64,000 nucleotides of DNA, taken from Caulobacter vibrioides (GTDB lineage Bacteria > Pseudomonadota > Alphaproteobacteria > Caulobacterales > Caulobacteraceae). Below the pieces are notes generated by a model. The model had not been told where the DNA came from. It was given only the letters and a program-made list of their open reading frames with translations, and ran no database searches. The translations under genes and the position numbers were made by a program. The stretch covers positions 22,503 through 86,502 of the forward strand of contig LNIY01000056.1 in NCBI GenBank assembly GCA_001449105.1, given 5' to 3'. Numbering within the stretch: the first letter of the stretch is position 1; every line of letters starts with the position of its first letter. Shown piece by piece: positions 17,859 to 26,369 of the stretch.

Positions 17859-18371
17859 ATGGCGGCGAAAGCCAAGCGTCATGACCGCGCAGGCGCGGCC
17901 TCGATCCAATGGCGGCGCGAGCGGCCGGACCTGGATCCGTTCCCCATGGAGCTGGTCGGCCGGCTGTGCGAGGTGGCCGAGATCGTGCTCAAGGAGCGCC
18001 TGGCGCCGCTTTTCGCGGCCCATGGCCTGCAGCGCGGCGAGTTCGACGTGCTGGCCACCCTGCGTCGGGCGGGGGAGCCGTACGCCCTGACCCCGACCGA
18101 CCTCTACGAGACGGCCATGGTCTCGTCCGGCGGCATGACCGCGCGGATCGACCGGCTGGAGAAGATGGGCCTGGTTCAGCGCCGTCCGCACCCCAGCGAC
18201 CGGCGCGGCACGCTCGTGGCGCTGACGGAGGAGGGCAGGGGGTTGCTCGATACGATCCTGCCGCTGCACATCGACAACGAGCGGACGCTGCTGGCCTCGC
18301 TGGACGCCGACGAGCAGCAGGCGCTCAGCGGCCTACTGGCCAAGCTGCTGGCGGGTCTGGAGCCGGCGTAG
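17859..18371 (+). CDS. MarR family transcriptional regulator
   Basis: MarR proteins are winged-helix dimers that repress efflux or detoxification genes until a small ligand binds. The 170-residue product has the domain at about 40-145: LQRGEFDVLATLRRAG, then LYETAMVSSGGMTARIDRLEKMGLVQR (recognition helix region) and the wing HPSDRRGTLVALTEEGRGLL. The ATG at 17859 lies directly beside an operator-like palindrome. It is divergent from an MFS transporter, the likely target. The first 25 residues are basic and not part of the domain. The inducer is unknown. Confidence 0.93.
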   Translation: MAAKAKRHDRAGAASIQWRRERPDLDPFPMELVGRLCEVAEIVLKERLAPLFAAHGLQRGEFDVLATLRRAGEPYALTPTDLYETAMVSSGGMTARIDRLEKMGLVQRRPHPSDRRGTLVALTEEGRGLLDTILPLHIDNERTLLASLDADEQQALSGLLAKLLAGLEPA

Positions 18372-18386
18372 GAGCAAACTCTCCGC

Positions 18387-18521
18387 GTCATCCCGGACGG
18401 CCGGAGGCCGATCCGGGACCCAGGGGACTGGGCGCGGCGTTTGCCTCAGCGCCGTGGCGGCGGCAACGCAATGCGGCTGCCCCTGGGTCCCGGCTCTTCG
18501 CTACGCTTCGGCCGGGATGAC
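18387..18521. repeat. Intergenic long inverted repeat, family D copy 1
   Basis: GTCATCCCGGACGGCC...GATCCGGGACCCAGGGG at the left is paired with CCCTGGGTCCCGG...GGCCGGGATGAC at the right. Each side also holds a small inner hairpin. It lies between the convergent marR and DUF2218 genes; a short relative is at 29463-29500. Confidence 0.8.
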
Positions 18522-18545
18522 GAGCGGGGGAGGGGTAGGGGGCCC

Positions 18546-18887
18546 TTAGACCCCCAGCCCCATTCCGCCCCGCGCCTTGGGCGGGTCGATGTGGCCGGCC
18601 TCGCGGGCGCGGGTCCAGTTCAGCTTCTCGACGTTCTCGCGGAAGGCGAAGCGCAGGATGTGGTCGGCGACCACCTGCTCCAGCCTGGCGAGGGCTTCCA
18701 GGTCCTCGGCCTCGACGGTCATGTCCAGGCCTTCGGCGTCGGCGGTCATCCGGCACGGACCCAGCGGCAGCGGGAAGAGGGCCGTGGTCTCGGTCAGCTC
18801 GACCTCGAACTTGTGGCCCCAGTGCTTGGCCAACTGGGTCATGTAGCGAGCGGCCTTGTCGGTGACGAGGCGGGCGTGGCTCTGCAT
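18546..18887 (-). CDS. DUF2218 family protein
   Basis: The 113-residue product matches DUF2218: ARLVTDKAARYMTQLAKHWGHKFEV at the start, then FPLPLGPCRMTADAEG and ending with ADHILRFAFRENVEKLNW. The family is commonly found beside siderophore-interacting reductases and PadR-type regulators, and is presumed to act in iron handling; direct function is not known. Here it follows the PadR gene on the same strand with a 26-base gap, so the two are probably co-transcribed. No siderophore-interacting reductase gene is in the neighbourhood. Confidence 0.87.
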   Translation of the reverse strand: MQSHARLVTDKAARYMTQLAKHWGHKFEVELTETTALFPLPLGPCRMTADAEGLDMTVEAEDLEALARLEQVVADHILRFAFRENVEKLNWTRAREAGHIDPPKARGGMGLGV

Positions 18888-18913
18888 GCGATAGGCTCCT
18901 GTTCCGGCCCGGT

Positions 18914-19495
18914 TCAGACAGCTTCGATCTGCGTTGCGGCGTCGTCCAAAGCCTTGGCGATGGCGGCGATCTGCTCGGAGCTTAGGCTTCCGGCGTGCAG
19001 TTTCAACCGCAGGGCCGTCTTCAGGTTCTCGCGGGCCCGCAGGATCTGCGGCGCGAAGGCGGCGCTGCGCGAGGCGGCCTCGGCCATGCGCTCGAACAGG
19101 CCGTTCACCGGCTGGGCGTTGGTTTCCAGGAAGGCCTGGCCCTCGTCGGTGATCGTGTAGAGCTTTTTGCCGCCGCCGGCGTCGGTCGCGGCGACGTAGC
19201 CGAGCTCTTCCAGCAGGGTCAGGGTCGGGTAGATCACGCCGGGGCTCGGGCTGTAGGCGCCGCCGGCCGCGGTCTCGACCGCCTTGATCAGCTCGTAGCC
19301 GTGGCTGGGCTTGTCGGCGATCAGCTTCAGCACGACCAGGCGCAGGTCGCCGTGGTCGAAGAAGCGGCCGCGCGGACCGCCGCGGCCGAAGCCCCGTCCG
19401 CCCATGCCGCCGTGCTCGCGGCCGTCGAAACCGAACGGATGGCGGCTGTGGTGACCGCCGTGACGGCCGTGGTGGTGATGATGACGTCCAAACAT
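18914..19495 (-). CDS. PadR family regulator with histidine-rich N terminus (YqjI-like)
   Basis: The 193-residue product begins with a metal-binding-looking tail (residues 1-45; eleven His in the first 20) followed by FFDHGDLRLVVLKLIADKPSHGYELIKAVE, PSPGVIYPTLTLLEELGY and GGKKLYTITDEGQAFL. This matches E. coli YqjI, a nickel-responsive PadR repressor of the ferric reductase gene yqjH, in both the His-rich tail and the winged-helix core. Here the downstream gene is DUF2218, a family linked to the same iron-reductase systems. A metal-responsive role is inferred. Upstream, two TATATCGAAAT repeats lie before the start. Confidence 0.88.
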   Translation of the reverse strand: MFGRHHHHHGRHGGHHSRHPFGFDGREHGGMGGRGFGRGGPRGRFFDHGDLRLVVLKLIADKPSHGYELIKAVETAAGGAYSPSPGVIYPTLTLLEELGYVAATDAGGGKKLYTITDEGQAFLETNAQPVNGLFERMAEAASRSAAFAPQILRARENLKTALRLKLHAGSLSSEQIAAIAKALDDAATQIEAV

Positions 19496-19520
19496 ATGTG
19501 CTCTTTCGATGCAGTTTCGT

Positions 19521-19580
19521 TATATCGAAATGATAGATATATCGAAATCGGATCGGGTCAAGAGCTATTTAGATATATCT
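19521..19580. promoter_or_regulatory. Repeats in the PadR promoter region
   Basis: TATATCGAAAT occurs twice, at 19521-19531 and 19538-19548, as direct repeats 17 bases apart. TTTCG-N6-CGAAA is also an inverted repeat here. AGATATATCT (19571-19580) is a perfect 10-bp palindrome. These are plausible sites for PadR, or for the MarR protein whose own sites share GATATATC. Confidence 0.55.
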
Positions 19581-19584
19581 GATG

Positions 19585-20085
19585 CTATCGGCTCGCGACG
19601 GCGGCCGGAAAGGCCTTTTCGCAGAGCTCCTCGCCGAAGGCGTCGCTGAGCTGCTCCTCGGCCTCGCCCATCTTGATGACGGCCAGGCGCGAGCCGACGA
19701 TGGTCTTGCCGATGGCGTAGTCGCCGACGACCTTGCCCGTGCGCGCGTCGACCAGGCGGGCCTGGCCCCGCAGGACGTTGGCGCCGCCGACCAGGGCGGT
19801 CATGGCCGGGTTGGCCTTGTCGAAGCGGTCGAGCTTGGCTTCCAGCCGCAGGGCGCGGACGCCCTTGGCGCAGCCGTCGAGCTTGGCCTGGACCCGTTGC
19901 TTGAAGAGGCCGTCGAAGCCCTCGGTGACCTTCAGCTCGCCGCGCGTCAGCCGAACCTCGGAAATCCGGGCCTGGGTCCGCCAGTCGGCCGGCAGGTCGT
20001 CGACCACGGCGCTGCGCGAAAGGCTGACGCAGCCGCTCGCCATGGTCGCCGCGCCCAGCAGGGCCGCCATCTTCGCCGCGTTCAT
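19585..20085 (-). CDS. Hypothetical exported lipoprotein-like protein
   Basis: The 166-residue product starts MNAAKMAALLGAATMASGC, a signal sequence with a possible lipobox (ASGC, Cys19). The mature part has RTQARISEVRLTRGELKV, KLDGCAKGVRALRLEAKLDRF and ARTGKVVGDYAIGKTIVG, which read like a beta-rich periplasmic domain. The ATG at 20085 is preceded by GGGAGAT; ten upstream in-frame residues lack such a signal. The lipobox is weak, since Leu is missing at -3. I do not recognise the family. It lies between padR and oxyR on the same strand. Confidence 0.7.
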   Translation of the reverse strand: MNAAKMAALLGAATMASGCVSLSRSAVVDDLPADWRTQARISEVRLTRGELKVTEGFDGLFKQRVQAKLDGCAKGVRALRLEAKLDRFDKANPAMTALVGGANVLRGQARLVDARTGKVVGDYAIGKTIVGSRLAVIKMGEAEEQLSDAFGEELCEKAFPAAVASR

Positions 20086-20172
20086 CGCATCGATCTCCCA
20101 ATCCCCGGCCCTCAACGCGCCGAATGGGGATTGGTCGCAAATTCGTGGAACGCCGGTATTGAAGAAAGGCGC

Positions 20173-21069
20173 TCAGGCGGCGCGCAGCGTCTCGGCCAGC
20201 AGGCGGCCCTCGGCGGCGCGGCTGGAGCCGGCCCGCCAGGCCACGACGATCTCACGGCTCGACTGGGCGGTGGCCAGCGGCCGCACGGTCACCGGCGCGT
20301 TTTCGGCCAGGCCCGCCTGCACGGCCATGGCCGGCAGGAACGAAACCCCCAGGCCCGAGCCGATCATCTGCACGAGGGTGGGCAGCGAGGTCGCCGCGAA
20401 GCTCTCCTCGTCGCCCACGCCCTTGGGCGGCTCCAGACCGCAGGCGGCCAGGGCGTGGTCGCGCAGGCAGTGGCCGTCCTCCAGCAGGATGACGTCCTGG
20501 CCCTCCAGGCTGGCCGGGTCGACCCGCTCCTGCATGGCCATCGGATGGTTGGCCGGCGCGGCGGCCAGCAGCTCGTCGTGCTCGACATGGGCCCAGTCGA
20601 GACCGCTCATGTCGTAGGGCAAGGCGATCAGGGCCGCGTCCAGCGAGCCGGCCTTCAGCGAGGCGATCAGGCGCTGGGTCAGATCCTCGCGCAGGAACAG
20701 GCGCAGCTTGGGGAACTGGTCGCGCAGCAGCGGCAGGGCGCGGGGCAAGAGGTACGGCGCCACGGTCGGGATCACCCCCAGCCGGAAGCGCCCGGCCAGC
20801 GGCTGGCCCGCACCGCGCGCGGCCTGCACCAGGTCTTCGGTCTGGGCCAGGATCGAGGTGGCGCGGCGCACCGCCTCCTGGCCGGCCGCCGTCAGGATCA
20901 CGCCCGAGCGGGCCCGGTCGACCACCGGCGCGCCGAGGATCTTCTCCAACTCCTGGATCCCGGCCGACAGCGTGGGCTGAGTGACGTAGCAGGCCTCGGC
21001 GGCCCGGCTGAACGAGCCGTGCTCGGACAGGAGCTTCAGGTACTGCATCTGGCGAAGGGTCGGGAGCAT
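20173..21069 (-). CDS. oxyR: Hydrogen-peroxide sensor OxyR
   Basis: OxyR is the LysR-type peroxide sensor. The 298-residue product has the N-terminal winged HTH (about 1-60: MQYLKLLSEHGSFSRAAEAC, VTQPTLSAGIQELEKILG) and a substrate-binding domain with the redox pair: Cys201 and Cys210 in LLEDGHCLRDHALAAC, nine residues apart as in E. coli OxyR (Cys199/Cys208). The LEDGHCLRD stretch is the diagnostic OxyR motif. It is alone on the minus strand; no catalase or peroxiredoxin gene is adjacent. Target genes probably lie elsewhere. Confidence 0.95.
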   Translation of the reverse strand: MLPTLRQMQYLKLLSEHGSFSRAAEACYVTQPTLSAGIQELEKILGAPVVDRARSGVILTAAGQEAVRRATSILAQTEDLVQAARGAGQPLAGRFRLGVIPTVAPYLLPRALPLLRDQFPKLRLFLREDLTQRLIASLKAGSLDAALIALPYDMSGLDWAHVEHDELLAAAPANHPMAMQERVDPASLEGQDVILLEDGHCLRDHALAACGLEPPKGVGDEESFAATSLPTLVQMIGSGLGVSFLPAMAVQAGLAENAPVTVRPLATAQSSREIVVAWRAGSSRAAEGRLLAETLRAA

Positions 21070-21165
21070 GGATCCGATATAGGCCGCCTCTATCGAAAAT
21101 CCAAAAGCAATCGAGACGGTCTCAAGACTGGTCGAGCGGCCGCCCGCGCCCCCTGTCTCCGGCGT

Positions 21166-22041
21166 CTAGAGCGCCGCCTTCACCGCCGCCGCGAACGCCG
21201 CGCCGTGGTCGTGGGCGTGCTCGAGGAAGAGGTCGGGCTCGATGATCTCCAGCTCCATCAGCTGCGGGGTGTGATCGAGGCCCCGGATCAGGTCGATGCG
21301 GGCGTAGGTCAGCGGCTGGTCCAGCGCGTCCAGCACCATGCGGGCGGCATGCAGGGCCTCGGGCTCGGGCGCGATCTCGCTGACCTTGCCGCCGTATTGA
21401 GGCTGCACCCGGAAGTCGCCGGGCACGGCCACCTTGGTCACCGCGTGGCTGAAGGCGCCGTCGAAGAAGAACAGCGACAGCTCGCCCTCCTCGCCCACCG
21501 CCGGCAGGAACGGCTGGATCAGGGCCGGACCCGTCGGGGCGTCGGCCAGGTCCGGATCGCGGCCCAGCTTCACCGTGCGGTGCGAGCCGCCCGAGACCTG
21601 CGGCTTGGCGACGACGAGGTCGACCTGGAAGCGCTCGCGCGCCTGCGCCACGGCTTCGGGGGTCACCTTGTCGAGGGTGATGGTCGGCACCACCGGCGCG
21701 CCCTTGGCGGCCAGTTCGGACAGGTAGGTCTTGGCGGTGTTCCAGCGCAGCAGGGCCGGCGGATTGGTGGTGCGCACGCCGGCCGCCTCCAGGGCGTCCA
21801 GGCGGCCGTACCACTCCGGCTCGCGGTGGTGATAGCCCCAGCTGAGCAGCGGCAGCACGATCCCCTGCCCGCCGGCCGCGACCGGATCGGTCCACGACCG
21901 CGAGGCCACGGTCAGGCCCAGGGCCCGCAGCGGCGCGGCCAGGCGCTCGAACAGCGGCGGCCAGCTTGCCGCGAAGCGCGGTTCGTCGGCGGCGGGAACC
22001 AGGATCAGGACGTCGGGCCTGAAGGCGTCGTTTTCGCGCAT
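21166..22041 (-). CDS. ATP-grasp domain protein
   Basis: The 291-residue product looks like a stand-alone ATP-grasp ligase of the RimK/glutathione-synthetase type: NTAKTYLSELAAKGAPVVPT opens the ATP-binding half, DLVVAKPQVSGGSHRTVKLG holds the Lys/Gly-rich ATP loop, ALIQPFLPAVGEEGELSLFFFD follows, and LTYARIDLIRG ... LMELEIIEPDLFLEHA gives the metal ligands. It is probably cytosolic. I use the ATG at 22041 because GGGAG lies 7 bases upstream of it; an ATG 6 bases earlier is too close. The substrate is unknown. It is divergent from the PfkB kinase, starts 127 bases apart. Confidence 0.82.
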   Translation of the reverse strand: MRENDAFRPDVLILVPAADEPRFAASWPPLFERLAAPLRALGLTVASRSWTDPVAAGGQGIVLPLLSWGYHHREPEWYGRLDALEAAGVRTTNPPALLRWNTAKTYLSELAAKGAPVVPTITLDKVTPEAVAQARERFQVDLVVAKPQVSGGSHRTVKLGRDPDLADAPTGPALIQPFLPAVGEEGELSLFFFDGAFSHAVTKVAVPGDFRVQPQYGGKVSEIAPEPEALHAARMVLDALDQPLTYARIDLIRGLDHTPQLMELEIIEPDLFLEHAHDHGAAFAAAVKAAL

Positions 22042-22168
22042 GCTCATGCTCCCAGGGTTAGAAAGCCGCACCCTGCTCGGCAAGCCCCGCGTTGCCTTGC
22101 AGGCCCTGTTCCTTTACTTGCCGACGGTTCCCGTTTTCGCAGTCCCATCGGAAGGCCCGCTTAGCCTC

Positions 22169-23158
22169 ATGACCGCCCTCTACGACGTCGCCGCCATCGG
22201 CAACGCCATCGTCGACGTCATCGCCCAGTGCGACGACGCCTTCCTGGACGCGCAAGGGCTGGTGAAGGGCTCGATGGCGCTGATCGATACGGCGCGCGCG
22301 ACGAGCCTCTACGACGCCATGGCGGCCGGCATCGAGGCCTCGGGCGGCAGCGCGGCCAACACCCTGGCCGGCGTGGCCAGCTTCGGCGGCAAGGCCGCCT
22401 TCATCGGCAAGGTCGCCGACGACCAGCTGGGCCGGGTGTTCACCCACGACATGCGCGCCATCGGCGGCGTCTTCACCACCCCGCCGCTGGCCGAAGGCCC
22501 GGCCACGGCCCAGTGCCTGATCAACGTCACCCCCGACGCCCAGCGCACCATGTCGACCTATCTGGGCGCCTGCGTCGAGCTGACCGCCGCCGACGTCGAC
22601 AAGGCCATCATCGAGGGCGCCCAGTACGCCTATCTCGAAGGCTACCTGTTCGACCCGCTGGAAGCCCGCCGCGCCTTCGCCAAGGCCGCCGCCCTGTCGC
22701 ACGGCGCCGGTCGCAAGATCGCCATCACCCTTTCCGACAGCTTCGTCGTCGATCGCCACCGCGAGGCGCTGCTGGGCTTCGTCGAGACCCAGTGCGACGT
22801 CGTCTTCGCCAACGCCTCGGAAGTCTGCGCCCTGTTCCAGACCGACGACTTCGACGCCGCCGTGAAGGAACTCGCCAAGCGCGTCGAGATCGCCGCCGTC
22901 ACCCGGAGCGAAAAGGGTTCGGTGGTCGCCTCCGGCGAGCACTTCCACGAAATCTCGGCCTTCCCCGTGGAAAAAGTCGTGGACACGACGGGCGCGGGCG
23001 ACCAATACGCCGCAGGTTTCCTCTACGGCCTCTCCCAGGGGCGCTCGCTGGCCGACTGCGGCAAGCTGGGCTCGCTGGCCGCCGCCGAGGTCATCGCCCA
23101 CTACGGTCCGCGTCCGCAGGTCAAGCTGCGCGACCTGGCCGCCCAGAACGGACTCTAA
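22169..23158 (+). CDS. PfkB/ribokinase family sugar or nucleoside kinase (adenosine kinase-like)
   Basis: The 329-residue product has both PfkB hallmarks: GGSAANTLAGVASFGGKAAFIGKVADDQLG near residues 53-82 and DTTGAGDQYAAGFLYG (about 272-287), with the catalytic Asp in GAGD. The MTALYDVAAIGNAIVDVIAQ N terminus and overall length match adenosine-kinase-like members common in alphaproteobacteria. It would phosphorylate a ribose-type hydroxyl with ATP. Located just before hisB, 36 bases away, on the same strand, so it may be co-transcribed with the histidine genes. Substrate remains inferred. Confidence 0.9.
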   Translation: MTALYDVAAIGNAIVDVIAQCDDAFLDAQGLVKGSMALIDTARATSLYDAMAAGIEASGGSAANTLAGVASFGGKAAFIGKVADDQLGRVFTHDMRAIGGVFTTPPLAEGPATAQCLINVTPDAQRTMSTYLGACVELTAADVDKAIIEGAQYAYLEGYLFDPLEARRAFAKAAALSHGAGRKIAITLSDSFVVDRHREALLGFVETQCDVVFANASEVCALFQTDDFDAAVKELAKRVEIAAVTRSEKGSVVASGEHFHEISAFPVEKVVDTTGAGDQYAAGFLYGLSQGRSLADCGKLGSLAAAEVIAHYGPRPQVKLRDLAAQNGL

Positions 23159-23194
23159 ACCCCAAGGTCCCGATCGGACCTTCAAGGACGAAGC

Positions 23195-23785
23195 ATGGCC
23201 CGCACCGCTGAAGTGGTCCGCGAGACGAAAGAGACCCAGATCCGGGTCTGGATCGATCTCGACGGGACCGGCGCCTCGACGATCTCCACCGGCATCGGTT
23301 TCTACGACCATATGCTGGAGAGCTTCGCGCGCCACGGCGGCTTCGACCTGAAGATCGAGACCAAGGGCGACCTGCACATCGACATGCACCACACGGTGGA
23401 AGACACCGGCATCGTGCTGGGTCAGGCGATCAACAAGGCGCTGGACGGCTTCAAGGGCATCCGGCGCTTCGGCCACGCCTATATCCCGATGGACGAGACG
23501 CTGACCCGCTGCGCCATCGACCTGTCCAATCGCGCCTATCTGATCTGGAAGGTCGAGTTCAAGCGCCCCAAGGTCGGCGAGATGGACACCGAGCTCTTCA
23601 AGGAGTTCCACCACGCCTTCGCCATGAACTGCGGCGCCTGCGTGCATCTCGAAACGCTCTACGGCGACAACACGCACCACGTGGCGGAGAGCGGCTTCAA
23701 GGCGCTTGCCCGGGCCCTGCGCCAGGCGGTGGAGTTCGACCCGAAGACCGGCGGCCAGGCGCCGTCGACCAAGGGCGTGCTGTAG
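23195..23785 (+). CDS. hisB: Imidazoleglycerol-phosphate dehydratase
   Basis: HisB dehydrates imidazole-glycerol phosphate to imidazole-acetol phosphate. The 196-residue monofunctional form has the manganese-binding motifs GFYDHMLESFARHG (His in DHML), DMHHTVEDTGIVLG (HHTVED), and the matching C-terminal half KEFHHAFAMNCGACVHLE and NTHHVAESGFKALARALR. No phosphatase domain is fused. First gene of the hisB-hisH-hisA-hisF-hisE run, with 5 bases before hisH. Confidence 0.97.
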   Translation: MARTAEVVRETKETQIRVWIDLDGTGASTISTGIGFYDHMLESFARHGGFDLKIETKGDLHIDMHHTVEDTGIVLGQAINKALDGFKGIRRFGHAYIPMDETLTRCAIDLSNRAYLIWKVEFKRPKVGEMDTELFKEFHHAFAMNCGACVHLETLYGDNTHHVAESGFKALARALRQAVEFDPKTGGQAPSTKGVL

Positions 23786-23790
23786 GTTCC

Positions 23791-24432
23791 ATGCAAACTC
23801 TCGCCCTGATCGATTACGGGTCGGGCAACCTGCGATCGGCGGAGAAGGCCTTGAAAGAGGCCGCCCGCCGGCGCGGCGTCGCCGCCGACATCGTCGTCAC
23901 CGCTGATCCCGACCGCGTGGCCAAGGCCGACCGGGTGTTCCTGCCCGGCGTCGGCGCCTTCGCCTCGTGCCGCGCGGGCCTCGACGCCTCGGGCGTGTTC
24001 GAGGCCATGAACGAGGCCGTGCACCAGCGCGGCGCGCCGTTCATGGGCATCTGCGTCGGCCACCAGCTCCTGGCCACCGAAGGTCTGGAGTTCGGCGTCA
24101 CGCCGGGCCTCGACTGGATCGGCGGCCAGGTGAAGAAGCTTCAGCCGTCCGATCCCTCGCTGACCATCCCGCACATGGGCTGGAACGCGATCGCGTTCTC
24201 GCGCGCTCATGCCCTGTTTACGGGCATCGAGGACGGCGCCCACATGTACTACGCCAATTCCTTCGCGCTCGACGCGGCCGACCCGGCCGACGTCTTGGCG
24301 ACCAGCGACCATGGCGGCGCGTTCGTCGCGGCTGTGGCCAAGGGGAATGTCGCGGGCGTACAGTTCCACCCCGAAAAATCACAAGCTGCCGGGCTCGCCC
24401 TGCTCGCCAACTTCCTGGAATGGCGCCCATGA
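23791..24432 (+). CDS. hisH: Imidazole glycerol phosphate synthase, glutaminase subunit
   Basis: HisH is the class I glutamine amidotransferase that feeds ammonia to HisF. The 213-residue product has the oxyanion and nucleophile motifs PGVGAF and PFMGICVGHQLLA (catalytic Cys in GICVGHQ) and the His/Glu pair near the end, GVQFHPEKSQAAG. The stop overlaps the hisA start (ATGA), typical of translational coupling. The genes hisH and hisF flank hisA rather than touching each other. Confidence 0.97.
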   Translation: MQTLALIDYGSGNLRSAEKALKEAARRRGVAADIVVTADPDRVAKADRVFLPGVGAFASCRAGLDASGVFEAMNEAVHQRGAPFMGICVGHQLLATEGLEFGVTPGLDWIGGQVKKLQPSDPSLTIPHMGWNAIAFSRAHALFTGIEDGAHMYYANSFALDAADPADVLATSDHGGAFVAAVAKGNVAGVQFHPEKSQAAGLALLANFLEWRP

Positions 24433-25154
24433 TCCTCTATCCCGCCATCGACCTGAAGGACGGCCAGTGCGTGCGCCTGCTGCACGGCGACATGGACAAG
24501 GCCACGGTCTTCAACAACAGCCCGGCCGACCAGGCCCAGCGGTTCGTCAAGGACGGCTTCTCGTGGCTGCACGTGGTCGACCTGAACGGCGCCATCGAGG
24601 GCAAGTCGGTCAACACCGCCGCCGTGCAGTCGATCCTGGAGTCGATCTCGATCCCTGTGCAGCTGGGCGGCGGCATCCGCACGCTCGAAGGCATCGAGGC
24701 CTGGATCGAGGCTGGCGTGTCGCGCGTCATCCTCGGCACCGTCGCCGTCCACGACCCGGAACTGGTCCGCAAGGCCGCCCGCCTGTGGCCCGAGCAGATC
24801 GCCGTGGCCGTCGACGTGCGTGACGGCAAGGTCGCCATCGACGGCTGGACCGGCCTGTCCGACATCGACGCCATCACGCTTGGCAAGCGCTTCGAGGACG
24901 TGGGCGTGGCCGCCCTGATCGTCACCGACATCAGCCGCGACGGCGCCCTGACCGGCGTCAACGTCGAGGGCGTGGGCGAGCTGGCCGACGCCGTCTCGAT
25001 CCCCGTCATCGCCTCGGGCGGCGTCGCCGCCGTCGCCGACATCGAGCGTCTCAAGGCCCGCAAGGGCGTCGAGATCGCCGGCGCCATCCTGGGCCGCTCG
25101 CTCTACGCCGGCACCATCAAGCCGGCCGAAGCCCTGGTCGCGGCGGCCGCCTGA
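24429..25154 (+). CDS. hisA: Phosphoribosylformimino-AICAR isomerase
   Basis: HisA performs the Amadori rearrangement of ProFAR to PRFAR. The 241-residue TIM barrel starts [20 protein letters not shown] with the catalytic Asp in AIDLKDG, has VQLGGGIRT and the phosphate-binding [12 protein letters not shown] (second catalytic Asp) and IASGGV segments. The ATG lies inside the end of hisH (ATGA overlap) and its own stop shares a base with the hisF start (TGATG). Confidence 0.97.
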   Translation: MILYPAIDLKDGQCVRLLHGDMDKATVFNNSPADQAQRFVKDGFSWLHVVDLNGAIEGKSVNTAAVQSILESISIPVQLGGGIRTLEGIEAWIEAGVSRVILGTVAVHDPELVRKAARLWPEQIAVAVDVRDGKVAIDGWTGLSDIDAITLGKRFEDVGVAALIVTDISRDGALTGVNVEGVGELADAVSIPVIASGGVAAVADIERLKARKGVEIAGAILGRSLYAGTIKPAEALVAAAA

Positions 25155-25936
25155 TGCTGAAGACCCGGATCATCCCTTGCCTCGACGTCAAGGACGGCCG
25201 GGTCGTCAAGGGCGTCAACTTCGTCGACCTGCGCGACGCCGGTGATCCGGTCGAACAGGCCGCCGCCTACGACGCGGCCGGCGCCGACGAGCTGATGTTC
25301 CTCGACATCACCGCCTCCAGCGAGGGCCGCGGCCTGATCCTGGACGTGATCTCGCGCACCGCCGAGGTCTGCTTCATGCCCGTTTCGGTGGGCGGCGGCG
25401 TGCGCCAGGTGGCCGACATGCGCCGCCTGCTGCTGGCCGGCGCCGACAAGGTCTCGACCAACACCGCCGCCGTCGAGAACCCCGACCTGATCGCCGCCGG
25501 CGCCGACGCCTTCGGGGCCCAGTGCGTGGTGGTGGCCATCGACGCCAAGGCCCGTCCCGACGGTTCGGGCTGGAACGTCTGGACCTACGGCGGCCGCAAG
25601 GACACCGGCCTCGACGTCGTCGACTGGGCCGCCAAGGTGGTCGAGCGCGGCGCGGGCGAGATCCTGCTGACCTCGATGGACCGCGACGGCGCCAAGATCG
25701 GCTACGATATCCCCCTCCTCCAGGCCGTGACGGGCGCGGTCAACGTGCCGGTGATCGCCTCGGGCGGCGCCGGCAAGACCGAACACCTGGTGGAAGCCGC
25801 CCGCGACGGCCATGCCGCCGCCGTGCTGGCCGCCTCGATCTTCCACTTCGGCGAGATCTCGATCGGACAGGCCAAGGCCGCCATGGCCGCCGCTGGCGTG
25901 CCGGTGCGCCTGGATCCGGCGAGAACCGCCGCATGA
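25154..25936 (+). CDS. hisF: Imidazole glycerol phosphate synthase, cyclase subunit
   Basis: HisF converts PRFAR with ammonia to imidazole-glycerol phosphate and AICAR. The 260-residue product begins [20 protein letters not shown] (catalytic Asp in CLDVKDG), with [22 protein letters not shown], and the second catalytic Asp in [14 protein letters not shown], followed by IASGGAG. Its first base is the last base of the hisA stop (TGATG), so hisA and hisF are translationally coupled. The glutaminase partner hisH is in the same run. Confidence 0.97.
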   Translation: MLKTRIIPCLDVKDGRVVKGVNFVDLRDAGDPVEQAAAYDAAGADELMFLDITASSEGRGLILDVISRTAEVCFMPVSVGGGVRQVADMRRLLLAGADKVSTNTAAVENPDLIAAGADAFGAQCVVVAIDAKARPDGSGWNVWTYGGRKDTGLDVVDWAAKVVERGAGEILLTSMDRDGAKIGYDIPLLQAVTGAVNVPVIASGGAGKTEHLVEAARDGHAAAVLAASIFHFGEISIGQAKAAMAAAGVPVRLDPARTAA

Positions 25937-26256
25937 GCCGCCTGTTCGAGGTCCTGGAGCGCCTGGCCGCCACGGTCGAGAGCCGCAAGGGCGGCGATCC
26001 GACCGCGTCCTACACCGCCAAGCTGCTGAACGATCCGGCCCTGGCGGCCAAGAAGCTGGGCGAGGAAGCCGTCGAGACGGTCATCGCCGCTGTCGCCCAG
26101 GGGCCCGAAGCGCTGGCCTCGGAAAGCGCCGACCTGCTCTACCACTGGCTGGCCCTGATGGCCGCCTCGGGCGTGTCTTTGGACGCCGTCGCCGAGAAGC
26201 TGGAAGCCCGCGAGGGAACCTCGGGACACGCCGAGAAGGCGTCTCGGCCGAAGTAG
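25933..26256 (+). CDS. hisE: Phosphoribosyl-ATP pyrophosphatase
   Basis: HisE hydrolyses phosphoribosyl-ATP to phosphoribosyl-AMP. The 107-residue product has the MazG-like metal-binding helices: [24 protein letters not shown] (EE-x2-E) and [16 protein letters not shown]. HisI is not fused and not adjacent. The ATG overlaps the hisF stop (ATGA). It closes the his run; a hairpin repeat follows. Confidence 0.95.
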   Translation: MSRLFEVLERLAATVESRKGGDPTASYTAKLLNDPALAAKKLGEEAVETVIAAVAQGPEALASESADLLYHWLALMAASGVSLDAVAEKLEAREGTSGHAEKASRPK

Positions 26257-26266
26257 AGGTGCGTTT

Positions 26267-26354
26267 CCTCGTCCTTCGACAAGCTCAGGATGGGGAAAAT
26301 TCCAGCACCGAGGATCAGTAGAAATCCTCACCCTGAGCCTGTCGAAGGGCGAGG
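26267..26354. repeat. Intergenic long inverted repeat, family F
   Basis: CCTCGTCCTTCGACAAGCTCAGG at the left is paired with CCTGAGCCTGTCGAAGGGCG at the right, enclosing about 40 bases. The CTTCGACAAGCTCAGG hairpin is a repeat I know from many alphaproteobacterial genomes. It lies between the convergent hisE and smr genes. Confidence 0.8.
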
Positions 26355-26369
26355 ATTTCGCTTGGCCCC

